Shown here: piece by piece, positions 26,823 through 35,573 of the stretch
Numbering within the stretch: the first letter of the stretch is position 1
Layout: the number at the start of each line of letters is the position of its first letter
Origin: Agromyces fucosus
GTDB taxonomy: Bacteria; Actinomycetota; Actinomycetes; Actinomycetales; Microbacteriaceae
Length of the DNA: 64,000 nucleotides
NCBI RefSeq assembly: GCF_004134865.1
Contig: NZ_SDPO01000003.1
Span: 434,001-498,000, forward strand
Direction: 5' to 3'
Notes under the pieces: model-generated
Seen by the model: only the letters and a program-made list of their open reading frames with translations
What the model was told of the DNA's origin: nothing
Database searches by the model: none
Position numbers and translations under genes: made by a program

Positions 26823-27167
26823 ATGATGGTGGTCGAGCAGCAGGAGAAGATCGAGTTCACGGGCATCGAGTGGGACACGTCCGGTCCGGCCGGTTGCCGA
26901 CTAAGGGCGGTGCCGGCGCACGACGGCACCGTGTGGAATGCGGTCGAGTACGACGCCGGTGCCAGCCGCACCGCCTGGTGCTCGCGATCCCACTACGGGG
27001 TGGTGCTCGAGGGGCAGCTCACGTTCGAATTCGAGGACGGCGGCGAGATCTCCGCGAGCGCGTGGGAGGGATACCTCATCCCGGGCAACCGTCCGCATCG
27101 TGGTCGCAACCGCGGTGCTGAGCGCGCTCGGGCGATGATGATCGACCTCCCCGACGCGGCCTCCTGA
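26823..27167 (+). CDS. Small cupin-domain protein
   Basis: 114 aa from ATG 26823 (ATG 26826 follows directly), with GGGAG upstream. The cupin core is HYGVVLEGQLTFEFEDGG (about 50-67) followed by GYLIPGNRPHRG, giving the usual His and Glu positions of a metal-binding beta-barrel. ATG 26781 is in frame but overlaps the -10 box. An AGGAGG at 26787 leads to an ATG in another frame at 26795, whose product has no recognisable fold. It is probably a sugar-acid isomerase or sensor-like accessory protein of the Kdu locus; the substrate is unknown. Confidence 0.8.
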   Translation: MMVVEQQEKIEFTGIEWDTSGPAGCRLRAVPAHDGTVWNAVEYDAGASRTAWCSRSHYGVVLEGQLTFEFEDGGEISASAWEGYLIPGNRPHRGRNRGAERARAMMIDLPDAAS

Positions 27168-27264
27168 GCAGGTCGGCCCCGGCCACAGGTCGGGGCCCGA
27201 CCCTGACGGGACCCGCAGCAATTCAGACAGCTTTCCCAAGACACAGCAACGGAGATGTGGTCGA

Positions 27265-28287
27265 GTGACCGAGACATGGGAATCACAGGGCGCGAAGCTG
27301 CTGCTCGAGGTACTCGATTCATCGTACGGCGATGTCGAGACCGAGTCGGCGGCTGCAGCGCTGGCAGAGGTCGAAGTGCGTGACGCCCGGGCCGAGCACG
27401 GCAGCCTCAACGGCGGCACCCGCGCCGACGGCGTGCTCGTGCAGTACGCGAGCATCACGGCCGAGGTCATGGATGCCAACCCGGGCTGGAAGGTCATCGG
27501 CCGCTACGGCGTGGGTGTGGACACGATCGACCTGGCCGCGGCATCCGCTCGTTCGATACCTGTCGTGAACGTTCCCGACTACTGCGAGGAGGAGGTCGCG
27601 ACGCACGCCGTCGCCCTCGTGCTCGACGCGAACCGTCGTATCACGGCCGCTGACTCGCTCGTGCGCCGCGGCGAATGGGCCGATTGGGCGCAACTGCGAC
27701 CCATCGCCCCGCTCTCGGCGGCCACGCTCTCACTCATCGGCGTCGGCCGCATCGGGCGAGAGGTCATTCGCCTCATGCGCCCCTTCGTCTCGCGCATCAT
27801 CGCGCACGACCCCTTCGCGGGCAACCTCGAGGGCGTCGAGCTCGTCGATCTCGACACCGCGTTCGCCGAAGGCGACATCGTGAGCCTGCACCTGCCGCTC
27901 ACCGCTGACACGCACCACCTCGTCGACGCCAGGGCGATCGCCCGCATGAAGGCGACCGCAACCCTCGTGAACGTCTCGCGCGGCGGCCTCGTCGACGGGG
28001 CTGCGCTCGCCGCCGCCCTGCACGACGGCCGACTCGCGATGGCCGCGCTCGACGTGCTCGAGACCGAGCCGCCCACCGCCGACGACCCGATGCTCGCCGC
28101 GCCCAACGCGATCATCACCAATCACCTCGCCTGGTATTCGGATGCCTCGGAGCAGCGCTTGCGCGCCCGCCTCGCCGAGCGCTGCGCCGCCGTCCTGCGC
28201 GGACGCGAGGTGCCGTCGATCGTCAATCGCGCCGCGCTCGATCGTGCTGCGACATCCGCCCCCGTCACCGCCCTGGAGCACTCGTGA
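27265..28287 (+). CDS. NAD-dependent 2-hydroxyacid dehydrogenase (C-terminal-binding-protein type)
   Basis: 340 aa from GTG 27265 with ACGGAG upstream. The NAD fold motif is GVGRIGREV (about 153-161). The catalytic residues are visible: Arg in NVSRGGLVDG (about 237), Glu in LETEPP (about 265) and His in ITNHLAWYS (about 288). This is the D-3-phosphoglycerate dehydrogenase/CtBP branch of the D-2-hydroxyacid dehydrogenases. In this locus it probably oxidises or reduces a sugar-acid intermediate. It overlaps the next cupin gene by 4 bases (GTGA). Confidence 0.88.
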   Translation: MTETWESQGAKLLLEVLDSSYGDVETESAAAALAEVEVRDARAEHGSLNGGTRADGVLVQYASITAEVMDANPGWKVIGRYGVGVDTIDLAAASARSIPVVNVPDYCEEEVATHAVALVLDANRRITAADSLVRRGEWADWAQLRPIAPLSAATLSLIGVGRIGREVIRLMRPFVSRIIAHDPFAGNLEGVELVDLDTAFAEGDIVSLHLPLTADTHHLVDARAIARMKATATLVNVSRGGLVDGAALAAALHDGRLAMAALDVLETEPPTADDPMLAAPNAIITNHLAWYSDASEQRLRARLAERCAAVLRGREVPSIVNRAALDRAATSAPVTALEHS

Positions 28288-28667
28288 ACCTCGCCGCCGA
28301 CTTCTCACCCGCCGCTCTGCGCGATCTTGCGCTCGAACCGACCGGAGCGCCCGCCCGCGTGCTCGCGGGCGACCCGCGCACTGCCGAACGCGTGCTCGTC
28401 GCGCAGGCCGGCCTCGAGGTCGGCGTCTGGGAGGTGACGCCGGGCGAGTTCGCCTCGGCCAAGCCCGAGGCCGGCGAGGTCATGCAGTTCCTCTCGGGCG
28501 AAGGCACGATCACGCATGCCGACGGTTCGGTCACCCGGATCGCGCCGGGAACGGTGCTCGTGCTCGAGCCCGGTTGGACCGGCACCTGGCGTGTCTCAGC
28601 GACCGTTCGCAAGGTCTACACGATCTTCGATGCCCCCGAAACGCGGCGGAACACCGCCGACATCTGA
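28284..28667 (+). CDS. Cupin-domain protein (cupin_3/DUF861-like)
   Basis: 127 aa from GTG 28284, translationally coupled to the dehydrogenase. The core is GVWEVTPGEFASAKPEAGEV, then MQFLSGEGTITHADGSVTRI, then GTVLVLEPGWTGTWRV, typical of the cupin_3 family related to ureidoglycine aminohydrolase-like proteins. A metal-ligand His is not obvious in the first motif (Glu and Ala where others have His), so the role may be binding rather than catalysis. A CTGAT-CGAA-ATCAG hairpin (28664-28677) spans the end of the gene. Confidence 0.82.
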   Translation: MNLAADFSPAALRDLALEPTGAPARVLAGDPRTAERVLVAQAGLEVGVWEVTPGEFASAKPEAGEVMQFLSGEGTITHADGSVTRIAPGTVLVLEPGWTGTWRVSATVRKVYTIFDAPETRRNTADI

Positions 28668-28680
28668 TCGAAATCAGAAA

Positions 28681-28697
28681 TCGGTACGGTGTTCCAA
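28681..28697. promoter_or_regulatory. KdgR/IclR-like operator, copy 2
   Basis: TCGGTACGGTGTTCCAA lies 25 bases before the permease gene. On the opposite strand it matches copy 1 at 13 of 17 positions. Together the two sites imply a symmetrical consensus close to TTGGAACNNNGTTCCAA, a form used by IclR-family regulators. Confidence 0.6.
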
Positions 28698-28721
28698 AAT
28701 CAACGAACGAGAGGAGATGAC

Positions 28722-30479
28722 ATGACCGTGACGGATGCGACGACGCCGCTGTCGATCACCGCCGACCCTGTCATCAGACGGCGCATCGGCGCGGTGGCCG
28801 CCCGCGTGGCCCTGCTCGCCCCGGTCGTGGCGATCTACGTGATCTTCTTCGTCTGGCCCGTCTTCAGCGTGCTGCTGCGCTCCCTCAGCCCCGAGGGCCG
28901 CTTCGACGCAGCGGCCCCAGTGCTCGACTTCGCGAACTACCAGCAGCTCTTCGTCGACGACTTCCTGCTGCGCATCGAATGGCGCACTGTGCTGCTGGCG
29001 GTCAACTCGACGCTGCTCACCGTGCTGCTCGCATTCCCGACCGCGTACTTCATCTCGCGACTCTCCAAGCGCACCGCCGGCCTCCTGCTCCTCCTCATCC
29101 TCGTGCCGTTCTGGGTCTCGATCGTCGTGCGGCTCTTCGCTGTCACATCGATCCTCAGCCCGAACGGCATCGTCAACCAGTTGAGCCTCGCGCTCGGGTT
29201 CGGCGAGACCTCGCTGCTCTACACCCAGGCCGGTACCCTCGTCGGCACGGTGATGTACCTGCTGCCCTACATGGTGCTCGTGCTCTACGCAGGCATGACC
29301 TCGGTCGATGACAACCTCGTGCTCGCCGCCCGCACGCTCGGCGCCTCGTCGGTGCGCACGTTCTTCACCGTCTACCTGCCCATGGTGCGGGGGTCGATCG
29401 TGAGCGGTGCACTGCTCGTGTTCATCCTCGGCCTCAGCTTCTTCCTCGTGCCCGCCATCCTCGGTGGCCCGCAGGAGCAGACCATCTCTGTCTACATCCA
29501 GCAGCAGATCGACGTGTACCAGTGGGGCATCGCGAGCGCCATGGGCATCCTCCTGCTCATCGCCACGATCATCTGCTACATCGCCGTCGTGAAGGTCGCC
29601 GGCAGCTTCCAGCCGGGCGGCGTCGGGCCTGCACAGGCGAAGGGCGTGAGCACGTCGCTGCCGTTCCGCTGGTCGCCGTGGATGGCGGTCTCGGCCGTCG
29701 CGAGCTTCATCACCATCGCCTTCCTCGTGATCCCCGTGCTCTTCGTGTTCCCGCTCGCGGTCGGCGAGACCGGCACCGTGGTCTTCCCCCCGCGGGGCTT
29801 CACGCTGCGCTGGTTCGGCGAGGTGTTCACCAGCCAGACCTGGCTCGGGCCCATCATGCAGAGCATCGTCGTCGCGGTCGGCACTGCGGTGCTCTCGGTC
29901 GGCATGGCGCTGATCCTCGCCCGGGTCACGAGCCGCATGACCTCGACCCTCGGCAAGGCCGTCGTCGGCGGGCTCGCGTTCGCCCCCATCGTGACGCCCG
30001 CGATCCTCCTTGCGATCGGCATCTATGACGTCGAACTGAAGCTCGGACTCACGGGCACGACCATCGGGCTCATCCTGGCCCACACGATCATCGCCGCACC
30101 GCTCAGCTATGCGCTCATCGCCTCGGCCATGAGCGCGGCCGACCGCGGCATCGAGGCCGCCGCGTGGACCCTCGGCGCCTCACGGGCACGCGCTTTCTGG
30201 ACCATCGTCGTGCGAGGCATCATGCCGAGCGTCGTGGGCGCGTTCGCGATCGCCTTCGTCACCTCGTGGGACGAGGTAGTGCTCGCCCTCTTCATCCAGA
30301 CCGGGCCGACGAAGACCCTGCCCGTGACCATCTACAAGTACCTCGAGAGCGGGATCGTTCCCACGGTTCCCGCCGTGGCATCGCTGCTCGTGCTCGTCGT
30401 CGTCGTGATCGTCGTCGTACGAAGCGTGACAACCCGCGCGACCAACCGCCGCACCTCGGCCCGACAGGAGACGTCATGA
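28722..30479 (+). CDS. ABC transporter permease, two Pot-like halves fused
   Basis: 585 aa from ATG 28722, with GAGGAG 6 bases upstream. Two complete BPD_transp_1 modules follow in one chain. Each has about six membrane helices and its own EAA loop: LAARTLGASSVRTFFTVYLP near 200-220 and EAAAWTLGASRARAFWTIVV near 475-495. Polyamine-type (PotB/PotC) transporters normally use two separate polypeptides; one-chain permeases occur in FbpB-like iron transporters. It overlaps the ATPase gene by 4 bases (ATGA). Given the Kdu neighbours, the cargo is more likely a sugar acid or oligouronide than a polyamine, but this is inferred. Confidence 0.9.
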   Translation: MTVTDATTPLSITADPVIRRRIGAVAARVALLAPVVAIYVIFFVWPVFSVLLRSLSPEGRFDAAAPVLDFANYQQLFVDDFLLRIEWRTVLLAVNSTLLTVLLAFPTAYFISRLSKRTAGLLLLLILVPFWVSIVVRLFAVTSILSPNGIVNQLSLALGFGETSLLYTQAGTLVGTVMYLLPYMVLVLYAGMTSVDDNLVLAARTLGASSVRTFFTVYLPMVRGSIVSGALLVFILGLSFFLVPAILGGPQEQTISVYIQQQIDVYQWGIASAMGILLLIATIICYIAVVKVAGSFQPGGVGPAQAKGVSTSLPFRWSPWMAVSAVASFITIAFLVIPVLFVFPLAVGETGTVVFPPRGFTLRWFGEVFTSQTWLGPIMQSIVVAVGTAVLSVGMALILARVTSRMTSTLGKAVVGGLAFAPIVTPAILLAIGIYDVELKLGLTGTTIGLILAHTIIAAPLSYALIASAMSAADRGIEAAAWTLGASRARAFWTIVVRGIMPSVVGAFAIAFVTSWDEVVLALFIQTGPTKTLPVTIYKYLESGIVPTVPAVASLLVLVVVVIVVVRSVTTRATNRRTSARQETS

Positions 30480-31612
30480 CCCTCTCGACCGCCCGCCGCA
30501 TCCCCGGCGACGACACGACGACGGGCGCTCGCCGCGGCGAAGTCCTCGTCTCGAGCATCGGCCTCGACTACAACGGAGTGCCGGCACTCGCCGACACCGA
30601 CCTGCACGTGCATGCCGGCGAGTTCTTCACGCTGCTCGGCCCGAGCGGCTCGGGCAAGACCACGCTGCTCCGCATCATCGCCGGCCTCCTCGACCCTGCG
30701 CGCGGCGCACTTCACATCGATGGCATGGATGTCACGAGAACGCCCACCCAGAAGCGCGACATCGGGTTCGTCTTCCAGAACTATGCGCTGTTCCCACACC
30801 TGACCGTCGCCGAGAACATCGAGTACGGACTCAAGGTGCGGAAGATCCCCGGGGCGAAGCGTGCCGCGCGCGTCGCGGAGATGGTGGAGCTCGTCGCGCT
30901 CGGCGGATTCGCCGAGCGCTACCCCTCGCAGCTCAGCGGCGGCCAGCAGCAGCGCGTCGCCCTCGGCCGCGCCCTCGCGCAGAACCCGCGGGTGCTGCTC
31001 CTCGACGAGCCGCTCGGTGCCCTCGACCGTGGTCTCCGCGAAGAGCTCGGCGCCGAGGTGCGACGCATCCAGCAGGAGTCGAACACCACCGCCGTGTACG
31101 TCACGCACGACCAGGAGGAGGCGTTCATCCTCTCGGACCGCATGGGGGTCATGCGCGACGGCCGCATCTGCCAGCTCGGCACTCCCGAGCAGCTCTACCG
31201 CGAACCGAAAGACCTCTTCGTCGCGAAGTTCCTCGGCAAGACGAACCTGTTCTCGGGACGCATCACGGGTCTCGACGGGGCGCGCGCAACCGTGCAGGTC
31301 GGCGCCCACGAACTCACTGCCCGTGCGAACCCGGCGATCGTCGGCGACGACGTCGTCTGCTCGGTGCGGCCCGAGCAGCTGATCCTCGGCGGGACGGAAG
31401 TGCCAGCCGGCCTCCAGCGCATCAGCGAGGCCGTCGTCACCGAGGTGCGGTTCCTCGGCCAGCGCCGGAGCATCCACCTCGACGCCGAGGGCGTGGCGTG
31501 CACGGCCGACCTCGACCCCGCGGCATCCGTGCCCGTCGTGGGCGACCGCGTGTCGCTCCTCGTGCGGCCCGGCGAGATCGCACTCGTCGCCGCCGAACCC
31601 GAGCACGGCTGA
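30476..31612 (+). CDS. ABC transporter ATP-binding protein, PotA-like
   Basis: 378 aa from ATG 30476. Walker A is GPSGSGKTT (about 57-65), the Q-loop is FQNYALFPHLT, the signature LSGGQQQR, Walker B VLLLDEPLGALD, and the H-loop VTHDQEEA. A C-terminal TOBE-type region (about 265-370) is present, as in PotA/MalK. It energises the fused permease encoded immediately upstream, with translational coupling. Confidence 0.95.
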   Translation: MTLSTARRIPGDDTTTGARRGEVLVSSIGLDYNGVPALADTDLHVHAGEFFTLLGPSGSGKTTLLRIIAGLLDPARGALHIDGMDVTRTPTQKRDIGFVFQNYALFPHLTVAENIEYGLKVRKIPGAKRAARVAEMVELVALGGFAERYPSQLSGGQQQRVALGRALAQNPRVLLLDEPLGALDRGLREELGAEVRRIQQESNTTAVYVTHDQEEAFILSDRMGVMRDGRICQLGTPEQLYREPKDLFVAKFLGKTNLFSGRITGLDGARATVQVGAHELTARANPAIVGDDVVCSVRPEQLILGGTEVPAGLQRISEAVVTEVRFLGQRRSIHLDAEGVACTADLDPAASVPVVGDRVSLLVRPGEIALVAAEPEHG

Positions 31613-31685
31613 GTCGCACACGCGAACCCGAATCGCACACCCGCCAGAACACCACCCAGCAGTCACGAGAAATCTAGGAGCAGCA

Positions 31686-32780
31686 ATGAGAATCACCCGC
31701 CACCGCCTCCTGCTCGCAGGAGCCGCGACGATCGCCTCGGCGGTCGCCCTCACCTCGTGTTCCTCCGCCGGCGCCGGCGCCCCAGCGGAGGACGGCGCCA
31801 TCAGCGGCGACATCCTCTTCTACGACACGAGCGGCGGCACCGTCTGGGAGGGGCTCGACGCGACGCTCTTCGGCGACTTCACCGACGACACGGGCGTCAC
31901 CGTGACCGACGACTACAACGAAGCCGCGACGAAGTTCTTCGCCGCGGCCGATGCCGGCCAAGTGCCCTGGAGCCTCGTGTTCCTGCCGACCGTGAACGAC
32001 GCCGCGAAGGCGGCCGACGACGGGTTCCTCGAGAAGATCGACACCTCGATCGTCCCCGTCGACAAGCTCGTCGAGGGCACGTACGACGAGTACGGCATCG
32101 AGGTCGGAACGTTCGGCATGGTGCTGACCTGGGACGACGAGGCCTACCCCGACGTGAAGCCCACCGAGATGGCCGACCTCTGGGATCTCGAGACCTTCCC
32201 TGGCAAGCGCTGCTTCTTCAACAACCCGCAGTACGGCTGGACCCTCGAGGCGGCGCTGCTCGCCGACGGCGTGGCACCTGACGAGCTCTATCCGCTCGAC
32301 GTCGACCGCGCGCTCGCAAAGCTCGACGAGATCAAGGGCGACATCACGTGGTGGACGAGCGGCGCGCAGTCGATCGAGTCCTTCGAGAACGGGTCGTGCG
32401 ACATCGGCATCCTCTGGGCGAACCGCGCGTTCGTCGCGAGCTCCGAGAACGGCTTCCCGGCCTCGATCACCTGGAACGAGGCCGGCTACTCCAACTCGGT
32501 GTGGTCGATCCCGGCCGATGCCCCGAACGCGGCAGCGGCCCAGGAGCTCCTTGCGCACGTGATCGAGAACACCGAGGGCCAGATCGCCTTCGGCAGCAAG
32601 GTGCCCACGCCCATCCCGGCGTCGGTCATCGGCCTGGAGCCCTCGTCGTTCCCGGCCGGGGTGCAGCAGTTCCTCCCGATCGGCGACAACGTCACCGACT
32701 CGATCAAGCAGGACGTCGGCTACTACTCCGAAAACATCGACGCCGTGCTCGACCAGTTCAACCGCTGGCTCGGCGAGTAG
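31686..32780 (+). CDS. Extracellular solute-binding lipoprotein, PotD-like
   Basis: 364 aa from ATG 31686 with AGGAG upstream. A lipoprotein signal peptide ends in the lipobox ALTSC (Cys at about 25). The rest has the PotD/SBP_bac layout: GDILFYDTSGGT strand, WSLVFLPTVNDAAK, the hinge segments VGTFGMVLTWDDEAYPDVKP and WDLETFPGKRCFFNN, and a C-terminal SIKQDVGYYSEN. It delivers the substrate to the permease/ATPase pair 74 bases upstream. Ligand unknown. Confidence 0.92.
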   Translation: MRITRHRLLLAGAATIASAVALTSCSSAGAGAPAEDGAISGDILFYDTSGGTVWEGLDATLFGDFTDDTGVTVTDDYNEAATKFFAAADAGQVPWSLVFLPTVNDAAKAADDGFLEKIDTSIVPVDKLVEGTYDEYGIEVGTFGMVLTWDDEAYPDVKPTEMADLWDLETFPGKRCFFNNPQYGWTLEAALLADGVAPDELYPLDVDRALAKLDEIKGDITWWTSGAQSIESFENGSCDIGILWANRAFVASSENGFPASITWNEAGYSNSVWSIPADAPNAAAAQELLAHVIENTEGQIAFGSKVPTPIPASVIGLEPSSFPAGVQQFLPIGDNVTDSIKQDVGYYSENIDAVLDQFNRWLGE

Positions 32781-32797
32781 CCGCACCAGCCGCTGCG

Positions 32798-32831
32798 GTG
32801 CCTGCCGCCGGACACGACCGGCGGCAGGCAC
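32798..32831. terminator. Strong hairpin after the solute-binding gene
   Basis: GTGCCTGCCGCCGG and its exact complement (14-bp stem) enclose a 6-base loop ACACGA. There is no U-tract. It sits 17 bases past the stop and 43 bases before the next gene, so it may be a terminator or a 3'-end stabiliser that sets a lower level for the downstream genes. Confidence 0.7.
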
Positions 32832-32874
32832 GGGCACAACACCAGAACCACCGCCGGACCGAAGGAGCCAACGG

Positions 32875-33837
32875 ATGCGTATCGTCTGCATCGACACCGA
32901 AGACCAGTACCGCGAGATCGTCGAACGCGACGTCGTCGCGCCCCTGCGGGCGCAGGGCCACGAGTTCGCATGGGTCGACGGCGGGCGGTTCGACCGGCCG
33001 GGCGACGCCATCGCGAGCGCCACGGGCTTCGACGCCCTCTACGTGATCGGCGACCAGGGCCCGTTGCCCGCCGGGTTGCTCGAGCAGACGCCGTCGCTGA
33101 AGCTCGTCAGCTTCGTCGGAACCGGTGCTCGCCGTTTCGTCGACATGGCCGAAGCGGAACGCGCGGGCGTCACCGTGACCAACGTGCCCGACTTCGCCAG
33201 CCAGAGCGTCGCCGAGCACGCGATCGCGCTGATGTTCGCCGTCGCGCGCCGACTGGTCGAGGGTGACGGCATCGTCCGCTCCGGCAACTGGGCCAAGCAC
33301 CAGGGCGTCAAGCTCGCCGGCGAGCGCATCGGCGTGATCGGTGCGGGCGCGATCGGCTCACGAGTCATCCGTCTCGCGAAGGGGCTCGGCATGGAGCCCG
33401 TGTACTGGAGCCGCACCGAAGACGCCGAACGCACCGCCGCGCTCGGCGCCGAGTACGTGAGCCTCGACGAGCTCGTCGCGACCTCGCGCGTCGTCTCGGT
33501 GCATGTGACCCACTCGCCCGAGACCGACCGGCTCGTGAATCGGCAGCTCCTCGAACGCCTGCGTCCCGACGCGATCTTCGTCAACACCGCGCGCGCCGAG
33601 GTCGTCGACACCGAAGCGCTCGACGAGCTGCTCGCCGCCGGGCGCATCTTCGGCGCCGGCATCGACGTGTTCGCCGAGGAGCCGCCGAGCACCGAGACGC
33701 TGCCCTCGATCGGGAGCAACGCCGTCTTCACGCCGCACATCGGATTCCACACCGATGAGGCCGACGACGTGTTCCGGCTCGCGGGCGAGAACATCCTGGC
33801 GTTCGCGTCGGGCCGACCGACCAACGTCATCCACTGA
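32875..33837 (+). CDS. D-2-hydroxyacid dehydrogenase (NAD-binding)
   Basis: 320 aa, with GAAGGAG upstream of ATG 32875. The Rossmann motif is GVIGAGAIGSRV (about 147-158). Catalytic candidates are Arg in NTARAEVVDTEAL (about 241), Glu in FAEEPPS (about 270) and His in FTPHIGFHTDEA (about 289). It is of a different branch from the enzyme at 27265. It follows the transporter and precedes kduI by 17 bases, so it probably works on the same sugar-acid pathway. Confidence 0.88.
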   Translation: MRIVCIDTEDQYREIVERDVVAPLRAQGHEFAWVDGGRFDRPGDAIASATGFDALYVIGDQGPLPAGLLEQTPSLKLVSFVGTGARRFVDMAEAERAGVTVTNVPDFASQSVAEHAIALMFAVARRLVEGDGIVRSGNWAKHQGVKLAGERIGVIGAGAIGSRVIRLAKGLGMEPVYWSRTEDAERTAALGAEYVSLDELVATSRVVSVHVTHSPETDRLVNRQLLERLRPDAIFVNTARAEVVDTEALDELLAAGRIFGAGIDVFAEEPPSTETLPSIGSNAVFTPHIGFHTDEADDVFRLAGENILAFASGRPTNVIH

Positions 33838-33854
33838 AACGGAGCACCACACCC

Positions 33855-34685
33855 ATGCAGATCCGACATGCCTCCCACCCCGCCGACGTCAGCGGGCTGC
33901 CCAAGGCTGCGCTGCGCGAGCGATTCGTCGCCGACGCGCTCTTCGAGCCGGGCGAACAGGTGCTCGTCTACACGCACGAGGACCGCATGGTCATCGGCGG
34001 CGTCGTGCCGCTCGCGGGCTCGCCCATCGAGCTCGAGAGCCCCGCCGAGCTGCGCAGCGACCGCTTCTGCGATCGACGCGAACTCGCGGTCGTGCAGCTC
34101 GGGCAGGGCGGCACCGTCACGGTCGACGGTGTCGAGTACACGCTCGCGCACATGGACGTGCTGTACATCGGCCAGGGCACGCTGAGCGTGGTGTTCGCCG
34201 CGAACGGCGACGAGGAAGCGGCGTTCTACCTCGCCTCGGCGCTCTCGTTCAGCGGCCACCCCACCCGGCTCGTCCGCCTGCAGGATGCGAACACCACGCA
34301 GACCGGCGACGCGTCGACCGCAAACCGCCGCACGGTCTACAAGCACATCCACGCCGACGGTGCGCAGAGCGACCAGCTCGTGCTCGGCATCACGGCGCTC
34401 GAACCGGGCAGCGTCTGGAACAGCATGCCGCCGCACACCCACGATCGGCGCACCGAGATCTACCTGTACTTCGGGTTGCCCGAGGGGCACCGCATCCAGC
34501 ACGTGATGGGCGAACCCGACGACACTCGCACGCTCGTGCTCTCCGACCGCGACGCGGTGATCTCGCCGAGCTGGTCGGTGCACTTCGGGTCCGGCACGAC
34601 GAACTATGCGTTCGTGTGGGTGATGGCCGGCGAGAACCAGGCCTTCACCGACATGGATCAGATCGCCGTCACGGCCCTCGCCTGA
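33855..34685 (+). CDS. kduI: 5-dehydro-4-deoxy-D-glucuronate isomerase KduI
   Basis: 276 aa, the normal KduI length. Family landmarks are the N-terminal VYTHEDRMVIGGVVP, LYIGQGTLSVVF, and the C-terminal cupin with the zinc-ligand block MPPHTHDRRTEIYLYFGLP (about 191-210) and PSWSVHFGSGTTNYAFVWVM. KduI converts 5-dehydro-4-deoxyglucuronate, released from unsaturated uronic acids, into 3-deoxy-D-glycero-2,5-hexodiulosonate, the KduD substrate. KduD is encoded 0.9 kb downstream. No polysaccharide lyase or unsaturated glucuronyl hydrolase gene lies in the window. Confidence 0.93.
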   Translation: MQIRHASHPADVSGLPKAALRERFVADALFEPGEQVLVYTHEDRMVIGGVVPLAGSPIELESPAELRSDRFCDRRELAVVQLGQGGTVTVDGVEYTLAHMDVLYIGQGTLSVVFAANGDEEAAFYLASALSFSGHPTRLVRLQDANTTQTGDASTANRRTVYKHIHADGAQSDQLVLGITALEPGSVWNSMPPHTHDRRTEIYLYFGLPEGHRIQHVMGEPDDTRTLVLSDRDAVISPSWSVHFGSGTTNYAFVWVMAGENQAFTDMDQIAVTALA

Positions 34686-34766
34686 CGTGGGCTGCCGCTA
34701 GCGTAGGGGCACCCCCTGCGACCTGCGGTCGTTCGCACCACAGTTCTCTCACGAAAGGGACGCCCG

Positions 34767-35573
34767 ATGGCCGATACGTCGGAGAAGCAGCGCGATGCCG
34801 GCGGCACGACCGGCACGCAGAGCGTGGACCGCGCGCTGCAGGTGCTGCTCCAGATCGCCGAGAGCCCGCCGCCCGGACTCACGCTCGCAGCGTGCAGCTC
34901 GATCCTCGGCTACTCCAAGCCCACGACGCTGCGCATCCTGCGCACGCTCGAGGCGCGGCAGTTCCTGCGCTTCGACGAGGAGCTCGGCGTGTACACCCTC
35001 GGCGTGGCGACCGTGCAGCTCGGGTCGGAATACCTGAACCGGCTCGACCTGCGTCGCGCCGCGCTGCCGTCGATGCGCTCGCTCGTCGACGAGACGCGGG
35101 AGACCGCCCACCTCGGTGTCCTGAGCGGCACCGACGTCGTCTACATCGAACTCGTCGACAGCCCCCAGCCGGTGCGCGTCTTCAGCCGTGTGGGGGCGGC
35201 GGTGCCCGCGTACGCCACGGCGATCGGCAAGGCGATCCTCGCCTGGACTCCCGAAGATATGCGCGCCGTGAGCATTCCGCCGTCGCTCGCGCCTCGCACG
35301 TCGCACACGCTGCGAACGGCGGCGGACCTCGCCGACGACCTCGCTGCGACCCGGGAACGCGGATTCGCGATCGACGACCAGGAGAACCGCGAGGGCATCC
35401 GCGGCTTCGCCGCCCCGGTGTTCGACTTCCAGGGTCGGGCGATCGCGGCGGTCAGCATCGCCGGCCCCGCGACGCGCGTCACTCCTGAATCGGCCGAGGA
35501 GCTCGGCTCGCGCATCGTCGGGACCGCGGCGGAGATCTCCGCCTCCATGGGGGCATCGCGGAGCGCGTCGTGA
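34767..35573 (+). CDS. IclR-family transcriptional regulator
   Basis: 268 aa; GAAAGG precedes ATG 34767. The N-terminal winged helix (about 15-75: SVDRALQVLLQIAESPP, GYSKPTTLRILRTLEARQFL) is followed by an IclR effector domain (HLGVLSGTDVVYIELVDSP, AYATAIGKAILAW, GIRGFAAPVFD). IclR proteins include KdgR, which controls kdu genes in enterobacteria. Two KdgR-box-like sites upstream of the locus (26731, 28681) are its likely targets. It overlaps kduD by 4 bases (GTGA). Confidence 0.92.
   Translation: MADTSEKQRDAGGTTGTQSVDRALQVLLQIAESPPPGLTLAACSSILGYSKPTTLRILRTLEARQFLRFDEELGVYTLGVATVQLGSEYLNRLDLRRAALPSMRSLVDETRETAHLGVLSGTDVVYIELVDSPQPVRVFSRVGAAVPAYATAIGKAILAWTPEDMRAVSIPPSLAPRTSHTLRTAADLADDLAATRERGFAIDDQENREGIRGFAAPVFDFQGRAIAAVSIAGPATRVTPESAEELGSRIVGTAAEISASMGASRSAS

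Noticed and set aside
26795..27121. Alternative frame with AGGAGG before its ATG in the cupin region
   Set aside because: Despite the good ribosome binding site the product is Arg/Gly-rich without a fold; the overlapping frame encodes a clear cupin.
27188..27202. GGTCGGGGCCCGACC palindrome after the first cupin gene
   Set aside because: With a one-base centre and GC-only arms it may be chance in this composition; not called as operator or terminator.
28674..30083. 469-codon minus-strand open frame over the permease gene
   Set aside because: The composition (Asp/Glu/His/Arg only) is the shadow of membrane-helix codons; no family features.
30332..31813. 493-codon minus-strand open frame over the ABC ATPase gene
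   Set aside because: It lies antisense to clear Walker motifs and has no domain of its own.
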